From NCBI GenBank assembly GCA_033807695.1, contig CM066300.1, positions 806,001 to 870,000 on the forward strand: a DNA stretch of 64,000 nt, given 5' to 3'. Position 1 is the first letter of the stretch; each line of letters begins with the position of its first letter. Positions 47,201-57,589 of the stretch are shown one piece after another. The position numbers and the translations under genes are program-made. Below the pieces are notes generated by a model. It was given only the letters and a program-made list of their open reading frames with translations, was not told the DNA's origin and did not search any database. The stretch comes from Daedaleopsis sinensis (lineage: Eukaryota; Basidiomycota; Agaricomycetes; Polyporales; Polyporaceae).

Positions 47201-47280
47201 ACTTCGAGTCCAGATCCCAGGACAGCTATGATAGTCGCCGTCAGTACACGAAGAGGACAGCGGAGCACACGAGTGAAACA
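44227..47280 (-). CDS. divergent ribonucleotide reductase large-subunit paralog
   Basis: Class I ribonucleotide reductase R1 family, which converts ribonucleotides to deoxyribonucleotides. All exons from the ATP-cone end onward read through with consensus splice sites. Landmarks in order: TTTYELQNFTASCVASFAGR then HPDYSRLAGRILIANIHKL; PVERPQFVHMRIAIAVH; THATPITCNGGTAAPNFASC; LLWRSGGGVGMSFAEVPARR; GVMQLLRLYDSHAAYLSSSG; GAVYISMWHMEV; IQSSNLCTEIVQYCAV (Asn, thiyl Cys and Glu all present); EPAVCTLGSVALPRFV; FETIYHAALEASCDAAEE; MPTASTAHLLGNSEG; CPWLVRDLVDRGLWSDEL; YRTVWEIDPKLMVDMAADRA; GLKTGVYYLRSRAP (radical-path Tyr pair). The tail ends VSFSYWF without the usual C-terminal Cys pair. Substitutions lie in normally invariant stretches (EPWHADIF becomes MWHMEV-; SNIYTRR becomes NVATHR). 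The extreme N-terminus is unresolved; the start is approximate. Confidence 0.8.
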
Positions 47281-47773
47281 TACAAGCTTCAACGTATGCA
47301 GTACCTAAGAAATGGAGTCAACACCAGTAACGTCACGGCTGAAGAAACGCACGGACTTTACCGGCGCTGAAAGGCTGTGCCTCGCTGGTGAGATGACGTC
47401 AGCGCTGCATCTCTTGTACTACTACTGGAACTGACGGACCCGCCTGCAACATTGAACCACGTGCGTCAGATATCAAAGATGCGACCGTTATGCTACGCCA
47501 GACTTACTTCGTTTCACCACACAGAAATTCGGGACTACGTCAGCCATCACAGAGTAAAGCAGATAAGGCGGATTCCAAGTTTGCGCGGGTTGAGAAAGTT
47601 GTGAACGGACCGCACGGAATGGGGATGCTATATATCTTACTCGTTCTTATTACACTGCTCTGTCGGGTATAGCGTCCATCGCGCGGACATGCGCAGAACC
47701 CGCCTGAACAGAACATTGCGGAAGAAAAAACTGCCCGGTACCAATAGCGAACCGGTGCGGCCGTGCAGCATTC
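47281..47773. other. intergenic, nothing recognised
   Basis: Upstream of the R1-like gene. No gene recognised. Confidence 0.4.
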
Positions 47774-47980
47774 ATGTCCGGGACGGGTCAAACTATTCCG
47801 ACGCGAAACGATGGGTGTGCTATACAATCAGGGTTCTACAACACGAAGGAACAGGGCAACTACGCACCCGGGACGCTGCGCAACCTCGTCGCCGCCGCAG
47901 AAGGCTCAAGTACCGGCTCGGAGAGCTCAGAGCACAAAGCACAGAAAGGGCCGCCAGACAAATCCTCGCACACTCTCTGA
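47774..47980 (+). CDS. possible small protein or exon, 68 residues
   Basis: Unrecognised. ATG 47774 opens MSGTGQTIPTRNDGCAIQSG and continues FYNTKEQGNYAPGTLRNLVA, then a Ser/Glu/Lys-rich tail to a TGA. Composition looks protein-like, but there is no independent support and it may be part of a larger gene. Confidence 0.3.
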   Translation: MSGTGQTIPTRNDGCAIQSGFYNTKEQGNYAPGTLRNLVAAAEGSSTGSESSEHKAQKGPPDKSSHTL

Positions 47981-48256
47981 TGCAATAATGGACGGTATGC
48001 GCGGCCACCCGAAAGGCAAAGCTGCCTCCATGTTCGCTAGTTGCTAAGTCACCACTCCGCCGATGTACTACGGCATCTACTGTAGGTCAGCGGCACCGGC
48101 AGGATCCTAGCTGGTCAAGTCTAGGCCAGTGTTCTTGTGCGCAACACCGCTGCTGCGTGTGGTCGGTCCGGTCCGATTGCAGCGAGACGTAGGAGTCGAG
48201 CATTAGGACCGCTCACGGCCACTGTCTACAAGTCCGGTCAACAAGGTCACGTACAT

Positions 48257-48457
48257 ATGGCGCTCAAAGATGAGGTAACAATCGACGTGCTAGAATCAAC
48301 TACGTACCGGCTTCTCACCCGGGCAGACACGAACCAGGTCGTGGCTGAACTGCTCCTGTGCAACGGCGACACTGCGGGCTGCGCCTTAACGGCATCTGGG
48401 CCTGGAAATCGGCAATCGATATTTTTGACTATAGCAGTTCCGTGTGGGGATCGCTGA
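48257..48457 (+). CDS. possible small protein or exon, 66 residues
   Basis: Unrecognised. ATG 48257 opens MALKDEVTIDVLESTTYRLL and continues TRADTNQVVAELLLCNGDTA, ending LTIAVPCGDR. The frame is open further upstream without an ATG, so it may be the last exon of a longer gene. Confidence 0.3.
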   Translation: MALKDEVTIDVLESTTYRLLTRADTNQVVAELLLCNGDTAGCALTASGPGNRQSIFLTIAVPCGDR

Positions 48458-48811
48458 CACGCTGCTCTATGGCCACTAGGCGGGTCACAGTGACCGGTAC
48501 TGAATCCGATGCAATGAGAAGCGGTCCGACTCTGTAGTAGCTCGAAGGGGATGCTTAGCGCAGAGATGTGCCGGTACATGGAGTGCAACGTTGCACGACT
48601 AGACGGCAAGGGTTAGAGTGGGATTCTGTGGCGCGAAGCAATCCTTCCTCACGTATGCATAGGTCATCGTTCAGCTCCGGCATTACGGGCAAGGCCATCC
48701 CGACAGAATGATGAGCGACAAGTCCCAGATGGTTTATAATCAGCAGGCACTTACAGCCGGTTCTGCATCGGCTCCAGTCTCACCACCAGCAGCTGTTCGA
48801 CGAATCTTGAC

Positions 48812-50353
48812 ATGGAAACGCTCCACCGTAAAGCGGTAGGGTACTGGAAGAAGCACACTATCCACGATGGCGACATCCCCTTCGAGACCGCAGCACTATC
48901 TGCGGGCGGGACGATGCAGCTGTTTGACGCCAAGAAAGTCGGCGATGTAGAATGGGTGGTAAGCCAACCACACTTGACATACAACTCTTGACTGACTTAC
49001 CACGTAGATCTGCAAGCCGGGAGAAACCACGCCGGCGTCGTTCAGCTACGCCGCTATTGTTTCTATTGCGGACCCGATGGAAACCGGAAATCTGGTCATA
49101 GACATGGAGAAGCGCCCGGACGGGCTGCCTGCGACAAGGGTGTGAGTGAGCATGCTCTCGCTTCGCTGGTCGACCATTCACGTACGAGATGTAGAGAGAA
49201 GTGGGCTAGCTACAAGTGCTCGTACACGTACGTATTCGATACGTCCGCGGATCAAGGCCTGTACACTCTGCAAGGCGTGAGTATATGTTCTAGACGAGTG
49301 ACTCGTAGCTCACCGCTTTGCTGTATACAGGTTATGGACAGATACATGGAATCCCTCCCCGAGTTCGCTTCCGAAGACCAACTACCGCGTCGGCTATGGC
49401 AGTCTGGCAACCAGGTCCAAGCGCGCTCACAGTTCTGGATGCGCGTGCCCATGTTCATTCGGGTCCGAGAGGGCGAGCGGAAGCAGGACCCGCCGGATAC
49501 TGTGCACGACTGGGTGAAGATTGCAGACTCTAGGTCGATGTGGTACCGAGCGAATCCTTCTCCTCCGCAGGTACACGAGCTCGTAGACGGAAACCTCAAG
49601 CCAATAAGCGAGTGTCAACCGCCGAAGCTCATGCGCGGAGACGCGGTCGCGATCTCCTTCACGTTAATATACGTGGTGGGCAGAAAGGACTGGTACCCGG
49701 TGTACTTCCTGACTCGTCTAGTACGTGTCGCGAAGGGAGCAAGCGTAGTCAGGTCGACAAACAGAGACGACAATGAACGTGCCGATGGAGAGGTAGTTCC
49801 TGCCCCACCTCCTTCTCAGATCCGTCGCGATATCGGTGAGCGTTGTGTGCACCGTGTATTTTGGGCGCGCGTGCTGATGTCATTATATGCAGGCGACGCT
49901 ACTGGATTGCGACCAGACGCGTCCGACGGTCGACGGAAGCGGCCCCGGAGCGAGGCCACGCCTCAGCAAGTACAGTCCGGCGACGATGAAGATGTCGTCG
50001 AGTGGCCGGCGTCAGACGACGAGCGGCACGCGTCGAAGCGTCGCCTCGCGAATGCCATTGCGGGGCCCTCCCGTACTCAGCTAGAAGATTGCAGCGATGA
50101 CGGCGGACAGGCGGCCTCGCAAGGCGCGGCTGGCGCCGCAGCTGCCCACGCCGACGTGAGCACAGACGGATCTTCGGATGAAACATCCTCTTCCATGTCC
50201 TCTGTCAGCACGATTTCCACGAGCTCGTGTGAGCCAGTGGGACTGGAGCTTGGACAGGTTGAGGTGGCGGCTGGCGAAGAACAGCAAGACGACCCCAAAG
50301 GGAAGCGAAGGGCTGATACAGCCACGAAGCGGCGCACGAGGGGCAGTCGCTAG
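48812..50353 (+). CDS. hypothetical protein with Ser/Asp-rich tail, multi-exon
   Basis: Unrecognised, apparently basidiomycete-specific. The start at 48812 gives METLHRKAVGYWKKHT. Exons then join in frame: 48812-48958; 49008 to about 49140 (ICKPGETTPASFSYAAIVSI, ADPMETGNLVIDMEKRPDG); an exon with KWASYKCSYTYVFDTSADQ; one starting VMDRYMESLPEFASEDQLP and containing SQFWMRVPMFIRVREGER and AVAISFTLIYVVGRKDWYPV; and the last from about 49893 with a low-complexity acidic/serine segment and a basic end (KGKRRADTATKRRTRGSR), a possible nuclear signal. Globular N-terminal half, disordered C-terminal third. No transmembrane segment. Confidence 0.65.
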
Positions 50354-51677
50354 GAGCGGTGCATGAAGTCTTTCCGGTTTGCGCGTGTAGAGCGAATCCT
50401 TGGCAAGTGTTGATCATACGAAGGTCCAGGTGTAACAGTTAGTATAATGTGCTAGATCATGGGTTCCGCAGCTTACTTACAAAGTATACGTTGACGTCAG
50501 AGACGGTCCAGACCAGCATAACGAGGTCTCATAGTGGGAAGTGTCAAGGTCAGTGGCGTAGGGTGCGGACCAGAGCGCTGTATGTACTCTGTAGTAAGTT
50601 ACGGTGAAACCAGCTGGGCCACGTCCTCGGACCCGCCACACCTCAGTAACAGATGTATAACATTTGCGGGTGACGTTGTCGGAAAGTCAGGAACCACAGC
50701 CACATGCACGCCAAAAGGCGACTCACAATGCAGTGGCGGCAGCACGTATGCTCGATGTGTATCTTGAATGGCACGACAAAGAGTCGCCGAGCGACCGCTA
50801 CTGTATCGAGAGGCAACTACTAGCGGTCCACGCCACGGATGCAAGTTACGGACGTCGCGCAGGTTGTGCTCGACGAAGCCCGGGAAAGGTACTTTATCGA
50901 TCAGGGAGAAAGAGGTTCGTGGCCTGAAAAGATACATGTAATGAGTCGCATTGTCGGAATTTACCAGTCGCCGCCAAGTTTCTAGCACGGTCCACGAGAG
51001 AACGACCAAGACATTTGCATTGCGAAGAGGTTCAGTAGCCAAGAAAGTACTTCAATAGACGTTATCATGCACGATATCGGCGGACCGCCATGCGCCTCTT
51101 CCCTGTATATGAATGGCCTCGATTGAGACCTCGGCATCGAGCAATAGAAGCACTAGACACTCACCTCCATATTTAGCATGTTTAGCAATACTCGTACGAT
51201 GCAGGGAACTCGCGAGTGTTGAGTACCCGCAGCGTGACTCCGTCTCGACTTGTCCGCGGAGGGATGGCCCGTACAGGACAACTTCGGACGCCTGCCCCGT
51301 GCGCTGTGAGTAGACATCAGCTTTCGAAGGCAAGGCAGCGAAGTCGAACCAGTAACGACCTGAGCAGTCGCAACCATCACGGCCGTACGTGGCGAATCTC
51401 CGTAGGATCCACTCGACCAGACGTCGTCTGAAGCGGCCGGCGCGTCCAAAGGGGAGTGAAAGGGGAAAGGGAAGCTGAGTGAAATAACGGGCTGGGATCA
51501 ATGTCTAATAAGCGAACCCGGACGACGAAAGACGCACGAGAATGTACCGGAGGGGCAGAGACCTGAAGGACTTCGCCTACTGAGTGCAATGAAGTCTACG
51601 TCGTGGTACCGGGCGAACGGGTCTTGCACAGTAACGCGGTAAAAGGTCGGTAACTCGTCCTGTTCGTGCACAACAGA
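50354..51677. other. accessory interval without a resolved gene
   Basis: No gene assembled. A minus-strand fragment near 50985-51040 (NVLVVLSWTVLETWRRLVN) resembles the helix-plus-arginine motif of Agaricomycete membrane proteins (DUF6533-like). A shorter LVWTVSDVNVYF-like fragment lies near 50490-50530. They may be relics. Confidence 0.3.
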
Positions 51678-52568
51678 TCAGAATAGCAAACGTAGCGATG
51701 GTGGGGACGAGCTAGCACCCACTACCGTCAATCCTACGCCGGAGACTGGGTTCACCATGGGTGACTTGAATGGTCTGACGGGCGACGGTTGGAGGATCCC
51801 CGAGAAGCCACGCGTATCCCACCATGGCGCACAGCCAAGGGCTACCTCGCGCTGCTGTATGGGCTCAGTGACCGCAGGAGACACGTGCCCGACCGAGACA
51901 GGAAAGACAGGCGTTGATACCGATTGCTTGACGGTGTGAACTTTGGGAATGTTAAGAGTATGAACCCGCCAGCAGAGCGCGAGACATACCGTACTGTTCC
52001 CCATCACCACGCTCCGGGTCCGAGTCGTGTGTATCGACCAGTGTCCGGAATGCGGCGTACGATAGGATGTTGGTTTGTGCGCATACGCACGGAATGTCTG
52101 GCTGGCGAGCGACCGTGAACACAGACAGCCGCTGGTGATCGAGACTTCCTTGTCCACGGTCGCAAGGAATCCCAATTGCATGACAGCGTCCGCATGGACC
52201 ATCCCCAGAGTCGGGACGTTCGATGCACTGAGGGGAGACAGGCACAGGCATCTTCGATTGTAGCTCGCAAAGGAAGGAAACCACAGCAAAACACACTCAC
52301 CGGTCGGCCACCCCTCTGGCAAGAGAAACAAGGATGCACTCTCAGCTTCGGAGACCCGTAGCAGCCAAGTACCACATCCACTCCAGGTCGACGGAGCTAC
52401 CGTTGAAAGGCGGACTTGCTCAGGTTCCCGCGTGTTTGGAAACACAAGCAAACTACTCACCAGGGCCATGTCGCAGAATCTTCGGCCGACCAACGCAACG
52501 TCTGAACCTGTCCGGACGAGAGGGGGCAACTTGTGTGCTGGACAGACCTGTTCAGGAGGGAGCGCCAT
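51678..52568 (-). CDS. compact Zn(II)2Cys6-like protein, 234 residues
   Basis: Four exons, 52461-52568, 52301-52396, 51990-52227 and 51678-51940, total 705 nt with consistent phases. The start is MALPPEQVCPAHKLPPLVRT. Exons 2 and 3 together encode VHPCFSCQRGGRP|CIERPD, then GDGPCGRCHAIGIPCDRGQ. The six cysteines follow C-X2-C-X6-C-X10-C-X2-C-X6-C, the spacing of the fungal zinc binuclear cluster. An intron splits the cluster just before Cys3. The rest is polar with no recognisable fungal transcription-factor middle domain, and ends SSSPPSLRLLF. Known Zn2Cys6 proteins are mostly DNA-binding regulators, but this one is short, so a DNA-binding role is only inference. Confidence 0.6.
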   Translation of the reverse strand: MALPPEQVCPAHKLPPLVRTGSDVALVGRRFCDMALVSSLLVFPNTREPEQVRLSTVAPSTWSGCGTWLLRVSEAESASLFLLPEGWPTGECVLLWFPSFASYNRRCLCLSPLSASNVPTLGMVHADAVMQLGFLATVDKEVSITSGCLCSRSLASQTFRAYAHKPTSYRTPHSGHWSIHTTRTRSVVMGNSTVCLALCWRVHTLNIPKVHTVKQSVSTPVFPVSVGHVSPAVTEPIQQREVALGCAPWWDTRGFSGILQPSPVRPFKSPMVNPVSGVGLTVVGASSSPPSLRLLF

Positions 52569-53112
52569 CCGGAAGGACGTTTCACTGGTTCGGTTTCGGT
52601 AAGCGTCCTGCGGCACCAAGGAAAAGAGTATGCGGATGAACAGGACCGGCGACCCGGAAAAGAAACCTGCGAGGCAGGCTGGGGAAGATAAAAGAGTGAA
52701 AGACAAGAAGTCCAGCAGCAGCGCTGGGGGAGCCCTAACTGCGCTCGTCAGGGTTCTGGGAGAAGGAGGCTGAGGCGAAACGGACGTAAGGCGCGCTGGG
52801 CGCCTTGGACGCCCGTCCGCAGTCCCGTCTTAATCGGGTTTTCCTCCACGTCCACCTCTCCGTCGCTACACCACAACAATCCCGGATGGCGTGGCCAGGC
52901 CCTGGACATCGAGATGGCTGTTCAGTATCCCTGCCCCGGTTTTGGACCACTGTCCTCAGAACACCGCCCCGTAGCAGCTCGGAGTAGACATGATTATCCG
53001 TCGCTATACGGAACAATTACCAGCGCATTGATACAGTCGGAATGACCTACACGTCGACAGCCAGACTATCCGTTCTCGTCTACAAAACCCGGATACTCGT
53101 TAACGTGGGTCT
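52569..53112. other. intergenic, nothing recognised
   Basis: Upstream of the Zn2Cys6-like gene and downstream of the F-box/NTase-like gene. No gene recognised. Confidence 0.45.
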
Positions 53113-54131
53113 TTAACAACATGCGATGAATGCAGCGCTCACGTATGTCAATGCACCACCGGGCTGTTCAGCACAAATGTTAGGCTGCACGACACGGAGT
53201 TGTGCAGACACGTACCTTAACAGGGAAGTAGGCTACGGATGTCCAACCATCATTGGTCGGGACTACAGGTAGATTACCGTCTTGCTCCCCGACTCGATGT
53301 CCGAACGAGATCACGACAGATCCTTCATGTCCGAACGCTCCAGTACCCTCACGACGTGCCCACCCTCCTCCATCCTCTCGGAAGAGCTCGAAACCTCTAT
53401 ATGCGTACTTTGCGATTGCTTTGAGGTCCCGGCGAGAGAGATAGTCTCCCTTCACGCGTCCCTGGCGAGTGAAGGTATCACGGGGATACGAGCAACCTGC
53501 TCCATATGGCGTAACGAAATTCTTCACCAGAGTACACCAGAACCCGCGTAACGGCGTGAGCGGGCTAGAGTCGGTGCTCCTGATCACGTCGACGAACCGT
53601 GCGCGGGGTGTTTGGAATCGTCGCAGCTCTTTCACGTAGGCGACTCCTGATAGACCCGACGGCCTCGATGCATGCTGCTGAGTTCCCGGTGTCCGAAAGT
53701 GAAGGCGAGAAGCCGCGGCAGCGACGAAAGCGTCGTACATATGGTCAGGAACGTAGATGTCGAGGTCCCCAGGAGTCCACAATTCGAACGGTAGGATGAA
53801 TTTCAACGCGACCGATCCAGATATCACGCCTCCGTGTTCCCGCAAGATCTCGTCGAATGTCTGGATGTCGGAAACGAAAGGACGCACGGCATCTTTGTAT
53901 CGAAAGCGCAGCTCAACGCTGACTGCAGCATAGAACGTGGTGCACGTTCCGCGCCACGACAGAAGAGCGACGAAGTCGCTGTGCTCGATAACCACGAAAA
54001 GGACCTCGACGGGCACCCTTGGAAGGTACCGGGTGAGTAATATGCCACAAACCAAGAACTCGCGTGCACCTCCAAGTCACTGTGATGCCCGACTCTAGGC
54101 CGCCGGCTCCCGTCACTGTAGAAAGCACCAT
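53113..54131 (-). CDS. F-box-like / nucleotidyltransferase-like protein, 304 residues
   Basis: Exons 54070-54131, 53216-54017 and 53113-53163 join in frame (915 nt). The start MVLSTVTGAGGLESGI leads into an F-box-like stretch, VPVEVLFVVIEHSDFVALLS then WRGTCTTFYAAV. Next comes FVSDIQTFDEILREHGG and ISGSVALKFIL with PGDLDIYVPDHMYDAF, which looks like the GS...DxD core of a nucleotidyltransferase fold. Later blocks are VAYVKELRRFQTPRARFVDV, WCTLVKNFVTPYGAGCSYPR, RQGRVKGDYLSRRDLKAIAK and YAYRGFELFRED. If the second intron is not used, the frame ends at 53180. A diverged relative lies at 58551-59765. No catalytic role is proven. The start codon is 89 bp from that of the divergent kinase gene. Confidence 0.65.
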
Positions 54132-54219
54132 AGTAGTCGGTATCTAACGGGTGGCGACGACAAGCCCAGGTCAGCCTTTTCGCAGAGTAGACACAGTGCA
54201 ACGACGTACAGATGCTCCT
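54132..54219. promoter_or_regulatory. short bidirectional promoter, F-box/NTase and kinase genes
   Basis: Only 88 bp separate the two divergent start codons (54131 minus, 54220 plus). No specific motif recognised; regulation in common is inference. Confidence 0.4.
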
Positions 54220-56425
54220 ATGTTATCCCTTGTGACAGTGCCACGCCAAAGCTACAGCAAGCATCAATGCGACAACCCATACCCGCAGCTTTGGTATGGC
54301 ATAGATCCGTCGCCCTGCGGGGACTCCGTGGAAGCATCGCCGCCGACGACAGGGTCTCCAACCCGAGAACTCGGTAATGAGACGGGACGCTGCCGCCCTC
54401 CGACTTCTGCGTTGTTCCAGGATTTCCTTCAGGGAACCGTGGGTTCGCATCATGCAAAGAAGCCGAAGATTCGGAAGACCTGGCCTCGAACGTACGTACT
54501 ACTGCTTCCACACCTCTGACCACACCCTTGGCGTCTCATTGGCAGGCCATTTATAGGACACTGCGGCAGTCTGAACAATGCGCAGCAGGAATCAGAATCG
54601 GTCTCGCAAGGGATCGCCCCCGTAGCACCTCCCGCTATCAGTGCCGTAACGAGTGCACCGCAGACCTGTTTACCTGATGTGGACAAGTCTCTCGTACGGG
54701 AGTGAGTCGTGCGGCGGTTTCGACGGCCAACAACACTAGCTGTCAGTGCGGACGAACATAGCACGGCCATCCACGGCCACGCTTTGTGCACCCGCTCTGA
54801 ACCGGTCTCCACCGGGAATCCGAACGCACGGCTGATGAACGAGGTGGACCGGTTACGTCCTGCATTCGAAAAGGACAGCGATACCGTCACTTGGTGCCAG
54901 CTGTCCACGCCAGGAAATGGACACCGGGCTATGGACGTGACTTGTCAGCAGAGTGGAACGAGAAATGTATCGCGGTCCCTGCAATTACATGTGCAGAGAG
55001 CATCCTGGACGAACCGAACGCGGTACTGATCAGCAGATATAACAAGGCATGCAACGGGTCGCCGGAGCTTACTGCGCGGACTATCTACTGGACCGGACGT
55101 CGCAGATATGTCTCTTCCATGTGAGTGACTGCAGCTGCACCGACTATAACCGTCGCCAACTCATCGTTCGCCGACAGACCACAACCTGAAATTCATCTCG
55201 AGTAGCCGGTCGGCGACGGTGTACAGCGCGGACCTGACACGCGATGGCAGCGCGATCGTGGTGAAGCAATATAGTGACGTCGGCCTTGATGGCGAGACCT
55301 GTCGAGCTGAAAAATGGGCGTACGGAGTCGTGAAGGATGGTGACGGGCCCGGAAAAAGGTCAATGTCTCATCGCACGGTCCCGCTTCCACTACACGAAGA
55401 CTCACCTGTTGCCACAGCGCATTCTTGGCCATGTTGTCCACTGACGACGACTGTGAGCCTGGACGCATATTGCTCCCGAAGAAAGATGGTACTCTCGCAG
55501 ACTTGCTACGTACGATGCGACCGAATGCGTTGTACCTGCCGGATGTACTATCCATAACAGAACAGTTACTGGCAGGGATAGAATGTGAGTTAGACGGGGC
55601 GCACTCCGGTTTATGTACACTCACATGCGAAGACTTGCACAACCTGTCGATCACACACGCGGATATCAACCCCAACAACATCGTGCTAGACAGCATGGAA
55701 ATTATAGCGTCGACCTCCGGAACGTCGTACTCCGAGATAGTTAAGGTGAGATGCAGTACATATCGATTTGGACTAGTGCTGTACTCACCGATACGTAGCT
55801 TCGAAGCACTAAGATATTCATCATCGATCTCGGAAACGCGGTCACGCAACACGTCGAATACGTCGGAGTGGTCGGGAGCTCCCTATACAGGGCGCCTGAG
55901 GTGACACTGGGTAAGCCTGCTTCTCCCCACGACTATACGCGGTCTGATAGATGAACGTACGGAAGGCTTACCATGGAACGGTGCGGTGGATTGGTTCGCG
56001 GCAGGGTGTGTTATGTTCGAATTAGCCACCGGGCGACCGTTGTTTCCTCGCACCACTTCGAGGAGGTTTCGTCTGGCTGCCGTCGTAGCCGTCCTCGGTC
56101 CGATCCCCCGCTGGATGGGGAAGCGTATCAGGGCTTGGTCTCCGATGCCCATCATAGAGGAGCGATCCGGTTCGTTCAAGATACGATGCTCGAGGCGCAA
56201 CGTCCGAGACGCAGTGGAGGTCGAACATATCTCGAGACTCGAGCCCCTTGAGGTGATGTCAACGTGATCTCACGATACGAACATGACAACGGTCTGACTC
56301 ACAGCTGACAGACGTATCTGGAGGACGGGTTCGTATTTTCTATCTGCAACCGCCTCCTGCAGATCAATCCACACAGTCGAGCACTCGCCACCTCTACAGT
56401 CATCCGCGGCGGTAGATTCATATGA
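54220..56425 (+). CDS. CMGC/SRPK-like protein kinase
   Basis: Predicted Ser/Thr kinase. Exons 54220-54491 and 54546-54701 encode an N-terminal region (MLSLVTVPRQSYSKHQCDNP; IGHCGSLNNAQQESESVSQG). The splicing between about 54.88 and 55.2 kb is not resolved. The kinase domain follows: SATVYSADLTRDGSAIVVKQ (glycine loop weak, Lys present), CRAEKWAYGVV (alpha-C Glu), CEPGRILLPKKDGTLADLLR, LSITEQLLAGIE, LHNLSITHADINPNNIVLD (HxD loop with Asn), IFIIDLGNAV (DLG in place of DFG), SSLYRAPEVTLG (APE) and LPWNGAVDWFAAGCVMFELA (typical of SRPK/CLK). The last exon reads TYLEDGFVFSICNRLLQINP and ends at 56425. The essential Lys, Asp and Asn residues are present, so activity is plausible. The G-loop lacks the usual glycines. 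Confidence 0.7.
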
Positions 56426-57589
56426 CCTGGCCAGTGGGATCGATATCCCAGTCGAAGGACTCGCAGTGACCAATAATGATAACATGCGCACCTTTGTACC
56501 AGTCCAAGTATAGTCCCAGTGCATGTATGACCTAGTGCCGAGCTCCGTGACGCACCGAATTGGTGCACCGATATGTTCTGTTCGAAATGTAAGATCTGAT
56601 AAGTACGTGAGGGCTCCGGATTGGAATAATAATTCTACTAGGACTTACCACACCGTCAGCATGAAATGTTGTTGGCTTAGTCGCTCCAGTTATACTGTTG
56701 TCGTCGCGTGCAGCAGGTGGACAGAACATGATGAAGCGAAATTTTTCGTGCGTGGTGGGGAAATACAATAGGTTTCCAGTGCCACCAGTGAGTATCAACA
56801 CCAGACAGATCGCCGGGCTCAACCGGAAGGGCGTAGTCCCGGACCAATCCGACACACCCGATCGGGACGGAACGAAACGGATCGGGATGACTCCAACTAG
56901 CTCAGCCTCCAACTTCATCGTCTCATTCCAAATCTGACCGTATCTAGGAACACATATCCATTCCACCATCACCCATCGAACTGCAGCACAGTGCCGTACA
57001 CGACCCTCCCGATGGAGCGGCGCCCCCGTTCCACTCACAAACCCGACGACCTGAATGCTGTCTGGAGGCTCTGTAGCATCTCCCTCTGCAGCTGTTGGGA
57101 GAAGAATACCCAGGTATTCCTAGTGTGTCCCAAGCCTCCTTCAAACCGGCTCACAAAGTGGACAGACACCGTAGGGACAAGCCCCTGAGCATCGCCTCGA
57201 TCCGTCAGCTGGATCGCTACACGGAACGCCAGCTGTACGCAAATAAGTCACCTTTCGCAACACAGTGAACCATGTCGGTAACTCACGGGCTCTCCTCTGA
57301 CAAGGAGGACCATGTACTGGTCAAGCCTCGTCACTCCGTCATCGTCGAACTCGGCCTCCGCGTGGCTCGATGCAGGATTCCCGCGCTCTCTAGCTTGACC
57401 GTCTCGGAACCTCGGTGTACCCCGCCACGCACGAGGACTCAACCGCCTACGGGAAGAATCAGACTCGGTGAAGACGGGACCGCACTGCCGCACGTACCAA
57501 GGTCCGATGGAATTGACAGGGCGCACAGATGCATCTGGGAATGACATGTCTAGGGAATGCAGTTCGTTCTCCAACAATGCGAAATGCAT
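56426..57589 (-). CDS. hypothetical protein, multi-exon
   Basis: Unrecognised. From ATG 57589: MHFALLENELHSLDMSFPDA, SIGPWYVRQCGPVFTESDSS and VTRLDQYMVLLVRGEP before a GTGAGT donor. The next exon carries LAFRVAIQLTDRGDAQGLVP, TVSVHFVSRFEGGLGHTRNT and FFSQQLQREMLQSLQTAFRS. The third begins VRWVMVEWICVPRYGQIWNE and includes RLSPAICLVLILTGGTGNLL and FRFIMFCPPAARDD. The 3' end is uncertain: candidate last exons could end anywhere from about 56270 to 56532, possibly overlapping the end of the convergent kinase gene. An upstream N-terminal exon (about 57750-57980, MDAARRPIPLPTAGNCELPS, LSVACVASAVIEKLAKTMEE) may belong to it. Confidence 0.5.
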
